Assembly: GCA_039933105.1 (NCBI GenBank)
Contig: JBDTOT010000023.1
Span: 1 to 64,000 of the forward strand
Source: FEN-1219 sp039933105
GTDB taxonomy: Bacteria > Pseudomonadota > Gammaproteobacteria > Steroidobacterales > Rariloculaceae
DNA length: 64,000 nt
Reading direction: 5' to 3'
The notes under the pieces were generated by a model. It did not search any database. It was not told where the DNA came from and worked only from the letters and a program-made list of their open reading frames with translations. Below, in pieces: positions 1-8,981 of the stretch. The position numbers and the translations under genes are program-made. Within the stretch, counting starts at the first letter, position 1. Every line of letters starts with the position of its first letter.

Positions 1-1
1 C

Positions 2-286
2 TTGAACGTCGGCGGCCGCGCGCGTCCCGCACCGAATGGCGCGGCCGACGTCGCCAATGGGCAGCGCGTGTACGAGCAGACTTGCGTGATCTGCCACGGC
101 GAAGACGGCCGCGGCGGGCACGGCGGCGGGGCGCCCCTCGATAAGCTTCTGGATGCGGCGGCGGCCATGCAGGTCATGGGCAGCGGCCGGAATGCCATGC
201 CGCCGTTCGCCGGAGTGCTCACGCCAGAGCAGATTCGCGATGTCGCGACCTACGTGGTGACAGCCCTTCGGGCCCCGCCGCGCTGA
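2..286 (+). CDS. cytochrome c domain protein, C-terminal fragment (5' end outside window)
   Basis: The reading frame is open to the window edge, so only the last 94 or so residues are visible. They hold one c-type haem motif, C-V-I-C-H, about 30 residues in, and a later M-P-P-F segment that would supply the axial methionine. The final helix (L-T-P-E-Q-I-R-D-V-A-T-Y-V) is typical of class I cytochrome c. The N-terminal part could be a PQQ alcohol dehydrogenase carrying this domain, or a small stand-alone cytochrome; the window cannot decide. Two PQQ proteins without a fused haem domain occur later (28603 and 51355), so periplasmic electron transfer fits the surroundings. Confidence 0.75.
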   Translation: MNVGGRARPAPNGAADVANGQRVYEQTCVICHGEDGRGGHGGGAPLDKLLDAAAAMQVMGSGRNAMPPFAGVLTPEQIRDVATYVVTALRAPPR

Positions 287-381
287 TGTTTCTTGCGAGT
301 CACGCGCGAGCCGATTTTGTAAACTTGGGGCTCGTGCGGGGCTTGGCCATCCGTGCCTGCCCGGTGCCCGGGCCTAACTGC

Positions 382-411
382 TCGGCAGTGCCGGTGGCTT
401 ACGGCTATTAT
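382..411 (+). promoter_or_regulatory. possible sigma70 promoter for the MBL-fold gene
   Basis: A TATTAT -10 box at 406-411 lies 18 bases after a TCGGCA -35-like box at 382-387 (four of six consensus bases). Transcription would start near 418, which argues that the GTG at 451, not the one at 415, is the translation start. Read by eye only. Confidence 0.3.
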
Positions 412-450
412 TAGGTGTCCGCCGTCGCGGACGTTTTTGGGGGCGTACTG

Positions 451-1392
451 GTGTCGTCGTTGTCGCGCCGCGCAGTGCTGAAGACCGCGGGTAGTCTCGC
501 GGCGGCATCGTTCGGCGGCGCATTGCTTCGGCCGGGAGCCGTCTGGGCGCAAGTTGCCGGCGGTGCTCAACGCGCCACGCGGGACCTCGGCAACGGTGTT
601 CACGTGCTAACGCTCGGCGCAACGAACGTGCTCGCACTGACGGGCGCCGACGGCGTAGTGCTCGTCGACGGCGCACCCACGGGCCAGCACGCGCTGCTGA
701 CGGAGATGCTGGCCACGCTGCCGAAAACCGGCCGCGTACACACGCTGTTCAACTCGCACTGGCATCCCGAGCAGACGGGATCGAACGCAGCGCTGGGCAA
801 AGCCGGCGCCACGATCATCGCGCAACAGAACACGAAGCTTTGGCTCACGACCGACGTGACATGGCCGTGGGATCCGCAGACGGTGAAGCCGCTTGCGAAG
901 GAAGCGTTGCCGAACAAGACCTTCTACTCGCAGGCCGAGTTCGATGTCGGCGGCCGCAAGGCGCAGTGCGGCCATCTGCGCGATTGCCCGCATACCGACG
1001 GCGACATGTACGTGTTTTTCCCGAACGATAACGTGCTCTGCGTCGGGGATGCTGTGTACAACGCCGGCTGGCCGTCCATCGACTGGTGGACCGGCGGCTG
1101 GATCGGCGGGCAGGTCGGCGGAATCGACATGCTCTTTTCCGTCACCAACAAGGACACGCGCATCGTGCCCGCACGAGGTCCCGTGATGACGCAGGCCGAC
1201 CTGCGCGCCCAATACGAGATGTACGGCACGATCTGGCAGCGCTTGTTGAAGACACTCTACAGCGGCGGCGGACCCGACGAGGCCGTGGCCGCGAAGCCCA
1301 CCCAGGAGTTCGAGGCCAAGATGGGGCCGTCCGAGCCGTTCGTGCGCCGCGCATTCCAGAGTCTTTGGGCCTATCTGTCACCGGACGCTTGA
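451..1392 (+). CDS. Tat-exported metallo-beta-lactamase-fold protein with degenerate metal site
   Basis: The 313-residue protein begins with a twin-arginine signal (S-R-R-A-V-L-K at residues 5-11) followed by an Ala/Gly-rich hydrophobic stretch. The MBL core is recognisable, but the usual H-x-H-x-D-H motif reads H103-W-H105-P-E107-Q108. H181 is kept in H-T-D-G-D. The usual G-H-G near the C-terminus reads A-R-G. At least three of the usual metal ligands are therefore replaced, whereas the second MBL protein of this window (15363) keeps the full motif. The enzyme may bind one metal, a different metal, or none. GTG at 451 is preferred because the twin-arginine follows directly; GTG at 415 is the alternative. 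The substrate is unknown. The stop lies 13 bases before the DUF1592 gene, so co-transcription is likely. Confidence 0.8.
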   Translation: MSSLSRRAVLKTAGSLAAASFGGALLRPGAVWAQVAGGAQRATRDLGNGVHVLTLGATNVLALTGADGVVLVDGAPTGQHALLTEMLATLPKTGRVHTLFNSHWHPEQTGSNAALGKAGATIIAQQNTKLWLTTDVTWPWDPQTVKPLAKEALPNKTFYSQAEFDVGGRKAQCGHLRDCPHTDGDMYVFFPNDNVLCVGDAVYNAGWPSIDWWTGGWIGGQVGGIDMLFSVTNKDTRIVPARGPVMTQADLRAQYEMYGTIWQRLLKTLYSGGGPDEAVAAKPTQEFEAKMGPSEPFVRRAFQSLWAYLSPDA

Positions 1393-1405
1393 TCCAAATC
1401 GCAAG

Positions 1406-3829
1406 ATGAAATCGATTCGACATCTGTCTTGGCTCGGAGCGCTCGTACTGGTTGCGGGCTGCGGCAAGTTCGGCGGCGAGCAGTCGGTTGCGGATGCCGG
1501 CAAAGAACAGTGGCCGATGGTGCAGAAGTACTGCAGCGACTGTCACAACGACGCTGAGCTCGCGGGCGGCATCGACTTCGCAAAGATTGGCCCGGATAAC
1601 GTCGCCCAGCACGCTGAGACACTCGAGATGGCCGTGCGTAAATTGCGCAGCCACGCCATGCCGCCGCCGAAAGAGCCGCGGCCCGATGCGCAGCACCTCA
1701 CGGCGTTCGTCTCGTGGCTCGAGCGCGCGCTCGACGAGGCTTCTGCGAATACGCACGGCTACCAGGCCATCGTTCCGCACCGGCTGAATCGCAAGGAATA
1801 CGACAACGCGGTGCACGATCTGCTGGCACTCGACGTCGACTCGGCAGAGTTCCTGCCGCCCGACGACGAGGTGAAGCACTTCGACAACATCGCCACCGGC
1901 TTGCAGGTGTCGCCTTCGTTCATCGAGCAGTACGTGATTGCCGCCCGCGCGGTTGCAGTACGCGCGGTGGGTCGCCCCGACGCGCGGACCGGCAGCCAGA
2001 CCTACGCGGCGGGCCCCGGCAATCAGCAGACGCACGTGACCGGTTTGCCGCTTGGCACGCGCGGTGGCATGGTCGTCAATCATCTCTTCCCGTCGGACGG
2101 CGAGTACCGAGTCAACATCGCCGACATGTTCACGCACATCTGGGGCAACGACTCGGAGTTCGAGAACGGCGTCGTCGTTACGCTAGACGGCAAGCTGGTG
2201 TACGAGACGACGGTAGGCGGCGACGAGGACTCGAAGGCCTACGACCAGGTCCAGAACGGCGTGATGGAGAAGGTCAACGGCCGTCTGAAGAACATCCGCT
2301 TCACCACGACCGCCGGGCCGCACAAAGTCGGCGTGACCTTTCGCCGCCGCACGTTCGCGGAATCGGACGATCAGCAACAGCTGTTCGTGCCGGGTGGTGG
2401 CCAGGACCGCGTGTTCCGCGTGAGCTCGTTCGAGATCAGCGGCCCGTACAAACCGACGGGCTTGAGCATGACGCCGAGCCGCGAGCGCATCTTCTCGTGC
2501 GATCCGGCGCGCGGCGACGATGAGAAGCTGTGTGCCGAGAAGATTCTCGGCGATCTCGCGAAGCGCGCGTACCGCCGGCCGCTCACGGAGACAGACGTGG
2601 CAGACCTGCTCGAGTATTACCGCGACGGCCGTGCCGCGAACGGTTTCGAGGAAGGCATTCGTGCCGGCGTCACGGGCATTCTGGCGAGCCCATATTTCCT
2701 GTATCGCGTGGAGCGCGCCCCCGAAGGGGTGCCACCCGGGCAGATCTACCGCGTCGACGACCTGGCGCTGGCGTCGAAGCTGTCGTTCTTCCTGTGGAAC
2801 ACGATTCCGGACGATCAGTTGCTCGATCTCGCCGTTCGCGGCGAGCTCGGCAAAGAGAAGGTACTGCGCGAGCAGGTCACCCGCATGCTGAAGGATCCGC
2901 GTGCCGAAACGCTCGCGGCCAACTTCGTATTCCACTGGCTCGACATGCGCCGTCTCGGCGAAGTGGAGCCCGATCGCGCGATTTTCCCGTACGCGTCGGG
3001 GCGCGGCGATCCGCGCGCGGACTATTTGAAAGAGCTCGAACTGTTCGCGAAGGGCCTCTTCGACGAGGACCGCAGCGTCGCCGATTTCCTGACCGCGAAA
3101 GAAACTTATCTGAACGAGCGCGTTGCGCTGTTGTACGGCATTACCGACGTCAAGGGCGATCAGTTCCGTCGCGTGGAGCTCAAAGACTCGGCACGCTGGG
3201 GCCTGCTGGGCAAAGGCGCGATCTTGATGGCCGCCGCCTATCCGAACCGCACGTCACCCGTATTGCGCGGATCGTTCATCTTGGAATACATCGCGGGTGC
3301 GCCGCCAGCACGGCCGCCGCTCAATGTACCGGCGTTCCCCGAGGCCGAAATCGGCACGGCAAAAGCGCGCACGGTGCGCGACATCATGGCGAAGCATCGC
3401 GAGAACCCGGTGTGCTTCTCGTGTCACGGCGTCATGGATCCGCTCGGCTTCGCGCTCGAGAACTTCGACGCTGTCGGCGCGTGGCGTGACAAGGATCGTT
3501 ACGCGGGCACGCTGATCGACTCGCGAGCCGTGTTGCCGGATGGCACTTCGGTCAAAGGCCCGAACGAGCTCCGCGAGGCCCTTGCGCGTGATCCTGAACA
3601 GTTCGTGCGCACGTTCACGGAGCGGTTCTTGACGTACGCGCTCGGCCGCGTCGTGGATTACCGCGACATGCCGGCCGTGCGCAAGATCGTGCGCGACGCC
3701 AAACATGACAACTACAAGTTTTCTACGCTCGTCTGGGAAATCGTGACGAGTGAACCGTTCCAGATGCGGCAGGCGCCGGAAGCTTCGGCGCCGCCCGTCG
3801 TGACGGCGCAAACGGCTTCGACGAAGTAG
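1406..3829 (+). CDS. DUF1592-type multidomain dihaem lipoprotein
   Basis: The 807-residue protein starts with a lipoprotein signal (L-V-A-G-C, acylated Cys19). A haem motif C43-S-D-C46-H47 follows, of the kind found in Planctomycete-type cytochromes. Next come regions matching, from memory, DUF1587 (about 127-185), DUF1595 (about 350-410), DUF1592 (about 415-545), DUF1588 (about 595-695) and DUF1585 (about 715-790). The DUF1588 region carries a second haem motif, C670-F-S-C673-H674, followed by M-D-P-L-G-F. The protein should sit in the periplasm as a membrane-anchored dihaem protein. Its reaction is not known. The next gene encodes the DUF1552 protein that regularly accompanies this family, and an ankyrin protein follows, so the three look like one operon. 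Confidence 0.9.
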   Translation: MKSIRHLSWLGALVLVAGCGKFGGEQSVADAGKEQWPMVQKYCSDCHNDAELAGGIDFAKIGPDNVAQHAETLEMAVRKLRSHAMPPPKEPRPDAQHLTAFVSWLERALDEASANTHGYQAIVPHRLNRKEYDNAVHDLLALDVDSAEFLPPDDEVKHFDNIATGLQVSPSFIEQYVIAARAVAVRAVGRPDARTGSQTYAAGPGNQQTHVTGLPLGTRGGMVVNHLFPSDGEYRVNIADMFTHIWGNDSEFENGVVVTLDGKLVYETTVGGDEDSKAYDQVQNGVMEKVNGRLKNIRFTTTAGPHKVGVTFRRRTFAESDDQQQLFVPGGGQDRVFRVSSFEISGPYKPTGLSMTPSRERIFSCDPARGDDEKLCAEKILGDLAKRAYRRPLTETDVADLLEYYRDGRAANGFEEGIRAGVTGILASPYFLYRVERAPEGVPPGQIYRVDDLALASKLSFFLWNTIPDDQLLDLAVRGELGKEKVLREQVTRMLKDPRAETLAANFVFHWLDMRRLGEVEPDRAIFPYASGRGDPRADYLKELELFAKGLFDEDRSVADFLTAKETYLNERVALLYGITDVKGDQFRRVELKDSARWGLLGKGAILMAAAYPNRTSPVLRGSFILEYIAGAPPARPPLNVPAFPEAEIGTAKARTVRDIMAKHRENPVCFSCHGVMDPLGFALENFDAVGAWRDKDRYAGTLIDSRAVLPDGTSVKGPNELREALARDPEQFVRTFTERFLTYALGRVVDYRDMPAVRKIVRDAKHDNYKFSTLVWEIVTSEPFQMRQAPEASAPPVVTAQTASTK

Positions 3830-3866
3830 GGGCAAGGCGTAACACGCCGGGCAACAGGAGATAGCG

Positions 3867-5141
3867 ATGTTCATTACCAAGAAGCATCTTTCCCGTAGAA
3901 CCGTATTGCGCGGAGCCGGCGCGGTCATCGCGCTGCCGCTGCTCGATGCGATGCTGCCTGCCATGGCCGCGAATTCGAAGCCGACGCCGCAGCGTCTGGC
4001 GTTCGTCGGCTTCCCGCACGGTGCCGTGATGCGGCACTGGTCGCCGGAGCAAACGGGCAAAGACTTCCAGATGACGAAAATTCTGGAGCCGCTCACGCCG
4101 TACCGTCAGCACCTGACGATCGTGTCCGGGCTCCGCAACAAGCCGGCGGAGAATCCCGAGCCGCACCAGTACGTCGAGAAAACCTGGCTCACGTGCGTGC
4201 CGTTCGACAAGGCTGGCGCGAACGGCAAAGACTACGGTGTCTCCGCCGACCAGCTCGCGGCGCGCCACATCGGCCAGGAGACGCGCTTGCCATCGCTCGA
4301 GATGACGACGACGCAGCAAGGCGCGCAGATGTCGTGGCGCACGCCAACGCAGTCGCTGCCGCAAGAGATCAGCCCGCGCGCGGTGTTTTACCGCCTGTTC
4401 GGTCAGGGCGACACCGACAGCGAGCGCACGGCGATCGTCAAGGAAACCGGCAGCATCTTGGATCGCGTCACTGGCCAGGCGCAGGGTCTGCAGCAGAAGC
4501 TGGGCGCCACAGATCGCGTGGCCGTCGACGCCTATCTCGACTCCGTGCGTGAGATCGAGCGACGTTTGCAGCTCTCCGCCGAGAAGGACAACAGCGGCCT
4601 GGAGATCCCGGAAGCGCCGATCGGCGTGCCGAACGACATCGACACGCACTTCAAGATGATGTTCGACTTGATGGCGCTCGCGTTTCAGGCGGACGTCACG
4701 CGCGTGGTCACGTTCTCGATGGACCGCGAAGCCAGCATGCGCACGTACAACAACTTGAGCATTAGCGAGGCGTTCCATCCGCTGTCGCACCACTCGAATG
4801 ATCCGGCGAAGCAGGATCGGCTCGCGGTGATCCAGAACTACCATACGAAGGTGTTCGCCCGGTTCATCGAGCGCTTGGCGAAGACGCAGGATGGCGACGG
4901 CACGCTGCTCGACCATTCGATGATCATGTTCGGTAGCAACATGAGCGACAGCAATCGCCACAACCATGATCCGCTGCCTATCGCGATCCTTGGGCGCGCG
5001 CACGGCAACATCAAAGGCGGTCAGCATCTGCGCTACCCGCAGGATTCGCGCTTTGCAGATTTGTTGCTCACCGTTCTTCAGCGCACGCAAATTCCGATCG
5101 AATCGATCGGCGACAGCGCCGGCGTGATCTCGGAGGTGTAA
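3867..5141 (+). CDS. DUF1552 family exported protein
   Basis: The 424-residue protein has a twin-arginine-like N-terminus (L-S-R-R-T-V-L-R at residues 10-17), then a hydrophobic segment ending near A-M-A. The body carries features I associate with DUF1552: an early G-F-P-H-G segment, a long helical middle, and conserved late segments F-S-M-D-R-E and G-S-N-M-S-D-S-N-R-H. The strong GGAGA at 3858-3862 supports the ATG at 3867. DUF1552 genes are commonly next to DUF1592 genes, and here the spacing is 37 bases. The function is unknown. Twin-arginine export implies that it folds, perhaps around a cofactor, before leaving the cytoplasm. Confidence 0.87.
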   Translation: MFITKKHLSRRTVLRGAGAVIALPLLDAMLPAMAANSKPTPQRLAFVGFPHGAVMRHWSPEQTGKDFQMTKILEPLTPYRQHLTIVSGLRNKPAENPEPHQYVEKTWLTCVPFDKAGANGKDYGVSADQLAARHIGQETRLPSLEMTTTQQGAQMSWRTPTQSLPQEISPRAVFYRLFGQGDTDSERTAIVKETGSILDRVTGQAQGLQQKLGATDRVAVDAYLDSVREIERRLQLSAEKDNSGLEIPEAPIGVPNDIDTHFKMMFDLMALAFQADVTRVVTFSMDREASMRTYNNLSISEAFHPLSHHSNDPAKQDRLAVIQNYHTKVFARFIERLAKTQDGDGTLLDHSMIMFGSNMSDSNRHNHDPLPIAILGRAHGNIKGGQHLRYPQDSRFADLLLTVLQRTQIPIESIGDSAGVISEV

Positions 5142-5143
5142 CC

Positions 5144-6757
5144 ATGTACGCGCGGCTCATCGGTCTTACGTTTGCGTTCGTGGGCACTGTGGCCGGAGCT
5201 GCCGAGCAATCGCTGCTCTCGGCCGCCGAGGCCGGTGATCATGCGGCGGCGGTGGCGCTGATCAAGGGCGCCGACGTGAACGCGCGGGGTCCCGACGGCG
5301 CCACGGCGCTGCTGTGGGCCGTCTACAACCGCGATGCGGACCTCGCGACGCGGCTGATCGCCGCTGGGGCCGACGTGAACGCGAGGAACGAATTCGGTGC
5401 GTTTGCCCTGTCGGAAGCCGCGATTTCCGGCGACACGCCGCTGATCAAAGCGCTCATCGACGCTAAAGCCGACGTGAACATGGCGAACGCGGAAGGCGAA
5501 ACGGCGCTGATGGTCGTCGCCCGCGCTGGCGACGTGCCCGCTGCCGAGTTGATCGTCAAAGCGGGCGCTGACGTGAACGCCGTTGAAGCGTGGGGCCTGC
5601 AGTCGCCGCTCATGTGGGCTGCGGCGCAGAAGCAGCCCGCCATGGTGAAGTTTCTCGTGGCGCATGGTGCGAACGTGAATGCGCGCGGCGCAGTTCGCGA
5701 TTGGCAACGTAAAGTCATCCGCGAGCCGCGGCCGAAGGACATGAACCAGGGCGGTTTCACGCCGCTGCTGTATGCCGCGCGCGAGGGCTGCATCGAATGC
5801 GCGCGCGAGCTCGTCGCCGGTCACGTCGATTTGAATCTGCCGGACCCGCATCGCGTGACGCCGCTTGTGATGGCGCTGCTGAATTTGCACTTCGATCTCG
5901 CGGCCTACCTGATCGATATCGGCGCCGATGTCAACAAGTGGGACCTGTACGGCCGCACTCCGATCTACATGACGGCCGACACGGAAACGCTGCCCACTCA
6001 GGGCAACGGCACGATGGTCGTGCTGCCGAGCATGGACAAGCTGACGGCCATGGACATCGCGAAGCAGCTGCTCGCGAAAGGCGCGGATCCGAACATCCAG
6101 CTGAAGCGCCGGCCGCCGTATCGCAACGTGCCGCAGGATCGTAACGGCGACACGATCCTGTCGTTCGGCGCCACGCCGCTGCTGCGTGCCGCGCGCGCTG
6201 GCGACGCCGCAATGGCGCAGCTCTTGCTCGAGCACGGGGCGCTCGTCGACTTGCCGAGCAATCAGGGCGTCACACCGCTCCTGGCGGCAGCCGGCGTCGA
6301 GTACGGCCTGCGCGTGACGCGCGGCCGCAATCGCACGGAAGAGGGAGTCCTCAAGACCCTGCAGGTGCTGCTCGACGCGGGTGCCGACATCAATGCGCGC
6401 GAGGTCATCGAGCCGAAGGGCGGCGCGCGGGCAGCGCAGCTGCCCGTAAACGATCAGAAGCTAGGCGATTTCAGTTATGACTATCGCGGCCGGCAAGTGC
6501 CGAGCGTACGCGCAATCCCTCATCGAACGGCGTTGCAGGGCGCCGCGATGAAAGGCTTCACGCCGATCGTGAAGTTCCTGGCGGAACACGGCGCGGATCT
6601 GTACGCGAAGGACGCGAACAATCGCACGGCGCTCGATCTTGCGAATGGCGACTACAACGAGCCGTTCCTGCGCCAGGCCGCCGAGCCGCACGCCGATACC
6701 GTCGCGCTGCTCAAGCAGTTCATGGCGGAGCGTCCGCCGGCCCAGGCGCGCAACTGA
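5144..6757 (+). CDS. periplasmic ankyrin-repeat protein
   Basis: The 537-residue protein has a cleavable signal peptide (residues 1 to about 20, ending A-G-A-A-E). About nine ankyrin repeats follow, each with G-A-D-V-N or a close variant and an A-L-L/L-L-x-A helix. A longer insert lies around residues 275-330, and the terminal repeats end near residue 515. It starts two bases after the DUF1552 stop, and its ribosome site GGAGGTG (5132-5138) lies inside the end of that gene, so translation is probably coupled. Ankyrin repeats bind proteins. Export next to the dihaem protein suggests a scaffold or inhibitor for the DUF1592/DUF1552 pair, which is inference. Confidence 0.9.
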   Translation: MYARLIGLTFAFVGTVAGAAEQSLLSAAEAGDHAAAVALIKGADVNARGPDGATALLWAVYNRDADLATRLIAAGADVNARNEFGAFALSEAAISGDTPLIKALIDAKADVNMANAEGETALMVVARAGDVPAAELIVKAGADVNAVEAWGLQSPLMWAAAQKQPAMVKFLVAHGANVNARGAVRDWQRKVIREPRPKDMNQGGFTPLLYAAREGCIECARELVAGHVDLNLPDPHRVTPLVMALLNLHFDLAAYLIDIGADVNKWDLYGRTPIYMTADTETLPTQGNGTMVVLPSMDKLTAMDIAKQLLAKGADPNIQLKRRPPYRNVPQDRNGDTILSFGATPLLRAARAGDAAMAQLLLEHGALVDLPSNQGVTPLLAAAGVEYGLRVTRGRNRTEEGVLKTLQVLLDAGADINAREVIEPKGGARAAQLPVNDQKLGDFSYDYRGRQVPSVRAIPHRTALQGAAMKGFTPIVKFLAEHGADLYAKDANNRTALDLANGDYNEPFLRQAAEPHADTVALLKQFMAERPPAQARN

Positions 6758-6776
6758 TCGAGCCCCTCCCGTTCAC

Positions 6777-7520
6777 TCAGAGGTGCGCGAGACGGTAGGC
6801 CACGATCGCGGGGCCGACGCCGCTCATCTGAAATGCGGCGTTGACGCCTTGGTAGAAGATCAGACCAAGCAGCGTTGCGAGATGAACGCGACGTCGCGTC
6901 CATAAGTCATGGACGATGAACGAGGCCATGAGCCCGAGCATCGCGGCAAGTATGATCGGGACGAAGATGCCACCCCAGCTGCCGATTCTCGCGGCGGCCG
7001 GCCCCACCATTTCTAAAGTGGCGATCAGCATGAGTCGCATGTGGATATCGGGGCGCCGCCGAAAGTAGATCGCAAGCGCCACGAGCGTGGGTAAGACGAC
7101 GAAGCCGGCCAGATCGGCCGCCGTAACCGCGCTGTACAGTTGGATCTCCGCTTCCAAGAGCGGCGGGTGCGCTGCAGCGTTGCGCGGCACCATGTGTGTG
7201 CTCGTGTAAACACCGAGAGCGATGATCGCGACGCCCAAGCCCAATCCGAACCATCCGAGTTGCCGGTGCCGCGCGAAGTTGCCGTTCGCGATCAGGACTG
7301 CCTGAACGACTACGAGCACGAACCAGGCCGTGCCCGCGACTCCGTGCAGGTAGAGATAGAGCGGAATCTGCGGCACGTCGAAGAAGGGCCTTAGGAAGAA
7401 CGTGGGCCCAAACCCGGCGAAGTTCACGATGAACATCGCGACGGCCATGCTCACGGCGAAGGTTTGATTCAACGCAAGCGAGCCCCCAGGGCGCGCAGTC
7501 AGGTCCGCGGCGGCAGCCAA
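6777..7520 (-). CDS. multi-pass membrane protein, paralogue of the gene at 38834
   Basis: The protein of about 247 residues has roughly six or seven hydrophobic segments. It aligns by eye with the gene at 38834: both share an early G-F-x-P-T-F-F segment, then P-x-x-L-H-G-V-A-G-T-x-W and a following helix ending in a Gln-Ala pair. The family is one of small uncharacterised membrane proteins and no catalytic residues are evident. The TTG start at 7520 is preceded by a run of G (plus-strand C at 7529-7534) at 8-base spacing and keeps the first helix intact; the ATG at 7448 would cut into it. The frame remains open far upstream, but that part overlaps the divergent 7722 gene and is not credible. 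Confidence 0.7.
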   Translation of the reverse strand: MAAAADLTARPGGSLALNQTFAVSMAVAMFIVNFAGFGPTFFLRPFFDVPQIPLYLYLHGVAGTAWFVLVVVQAVLIANGNFARHRQLGWFGLGLGVAIIALGVYTSTHMVPRNAAAHPPLLEAEIQLYSAVTAADLAGFVVLPTLVALAIYFRRRPDIHMRLMLIATLEMVGPAAARIGSWGGIFVPIILAAMLGLMASFIVHDLWTRRRVHLATLLGLIFYQGVNAAFQMSGVGPAIVAYRLAHL

Positions 7521-7721
7521 TCTCGAATCCCCCCAAAAAGGTCGGTTGGTGCTGGACGGGTAGGCGACCGGGGGAGCATACGCCCCGATGGTTCCTTCGG
7601 ACCAGAGAGGGCAGGCCACCGCCAGGCCTGCGGGCAGTTTCGTTTCTGTTTCTTGAACGGCTTCATGGTCTGTCGTGGTGCACCCGGGCAAAGTGTCCAC
7701 GCTGGTTAACGGGATTACATT

Positions 7722-8003
7722 ATGTCCAAGCTGCCGAAAAACGATTTTGCCATGGATGCCAAGGTCCAAAGCCGCACCTACCGTGGGCCGGACCGGCGCG
7801 ATCCCGACGCGACCGACGACTCGCAGGTCTCGCGGCAGATCAAGTTCGACGCCAAGGGCAATCCTGTTCTCGAAGTCCGCGTGGACGTCCCCCGACGCCG
7901 CGGCGATGACAACACGATCGATCTCCTGAAGTGCCTCGATGCCGACGGGCTGAAACTGCAACTCGAGGACGAGCCGAAGAAGCCCGCCAACAAGCGCCGC
8001 TAG
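7722..8003 (+). CDS. small charged protein of unknown function
   Basis: The 93-residue protein is rich in Asp, Arg and Lys and has no signal peptide. Visible features are Y-R-G-P-D-R-R at residues 20-26, a central G-N-P-V-L-E-V-R-V-D-V-P segment and a basic tail. I do not recognise the family. Coding character is supported by its own upstream region, a GGGAT six bases before the ATG, and a divergent neighbour. ATG at 7752 is an alternative start. The P-D-R-R motif and charge pattern might suit an RNA- or protein-binding role, but this is a guess. Confidence 0.6.
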   Translation: MSKLPKNDFAMDAKVQSRTYRGPDRRDPDATDDSQVSRQIKFDAKGNPVLEVRVDVPRRRGDDNTIDLLKCLDADGLKLQLEDEPKKPANKRR

Positions 8004-8116
8004 CGCTCGACTCGAGCGCGCCAAGTCCCTGACGCCCCGTCGCCGCTCGCCCGCGTGCGAGCCGTCCCCGCGGCGCGTAAGATCGCACCCGACCAAAACT
8101 CGAGAGGGCGGCTGTC

Positions 8117-8977
8117 ATGGGGCAACGATGGGGGATGATTGCGGTCGCGGTAGTGATCGCGTCGCCGGTGTCCGCCCAGCTTTCGAATCTGGCGGCACCC
8201 GTCGTCATCAGCCACTACGAACTGAACGTCACGAACGTCGCCGAACACAAAAAATTCTGGGTGGACACGCTCGGCGGCAAAGCGACGAAGATCGGCAAGG
8301 TCGACGCGGTCGAGTTCCCAGACGCGCTCATTCTTTTGCGCGTGCACAAGCCCACGGGCCCCACCCGTGGCACTACGTTCGATCACATCGGCTTGGCCGC
8401 GCCCGACGTGGCGGCGCTGACGACGAAGGTCGTCGCGAACGGTTACAAGCTCACGGTGGGTCGCGAACCCGCGCCCGGTGAAACGGCGAGTCCGCCAACG
8501 GCCGGCAACTACGGCCGGTTCTCGTACCTCCTGGGCCCCGACGGTGTGAAGGTAGAGCTCGTCACGAACATGGACGCAGGCGCGCCGCCGATCAAAGGCC
8601 ACCACGTGCACTTCGTGAACAAAGAGTTCGTTGCGATGCAGCAGTGGTTCATGAAAGCGTTCGACGCGACGCTGCGCGATGGGCAGACGGATTTCTTCAT
8701 CGGCGCCGATCTGCCGAATGTGGGCTACAGCCTGAACTTTTTCAGTTGGCTGCCGAATGAGAAGCTCACCGGTACGCACGGCCGCGCGGTCGAGAGCGCC
8801 GGCTTCGACGTACACGATTTGAAAGCGTTCTGCGCTCGATTGAAAGCGAAAGGCATTCCGCTGACGAAACCGTATTCGCTCGACAAGGCACTCGGTCTGT
8901 ACACGGCGACCATCACGGATCCGTGGGGCACCGTGATCGAATTGACGGAAGGTTTGCGGCCGAAGCCCCCGCGGTAG
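8117..8977 (+). CDS. exported VOC-fold (glyoxalase/dioxygenase superfamily) protein
   Basis: The 286-residue protein has an N-terminal signal peptide (cleavage after V-S-A, about residue 20) and then two vicinal-oxygen-chelate modules. The first starts with H-Y-E-L-N-V-T-N and the second with H-H-V-H-F-V-N-K-E. Metal ligands of such proteins are a His near each module start and a Glu near each module end; V-I-E-L-T-E at the C-terminus fits the last of these. Export is unusual, since most VOC enzymes are cytoplasmic. The substrate is unknown. The nuclease gene begins four bases downstream, so the two may be co-transcribed. Confidence 0.82.
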   Translation: MGQRWGMIAVAVVIASPVSAQLSNLAAPVVISHYELNVTNVAEHKKFWVDTLGGKATKIGKVDAVEFPDALILLRVHKPTGPTRGTTFDHIGLAAPDVAALTTKVVANGYKLTVGREPAPGETASPPTAGNYGRFSYLLGPDGVKVELVTNMDAGAPPIKGHHVHFVNKEFVAMQQWFMKAFDATLRDGQTDFFIGADLPNVGYSLNFFSWLPNEKLTGTHGRAVESAGFDVHDLKAFCARLKAKGIPLTKPYSLDKALGLYTATITDPWGTVIELTEGLRPKPPR

Positions 8978-8981
8978 GCAT

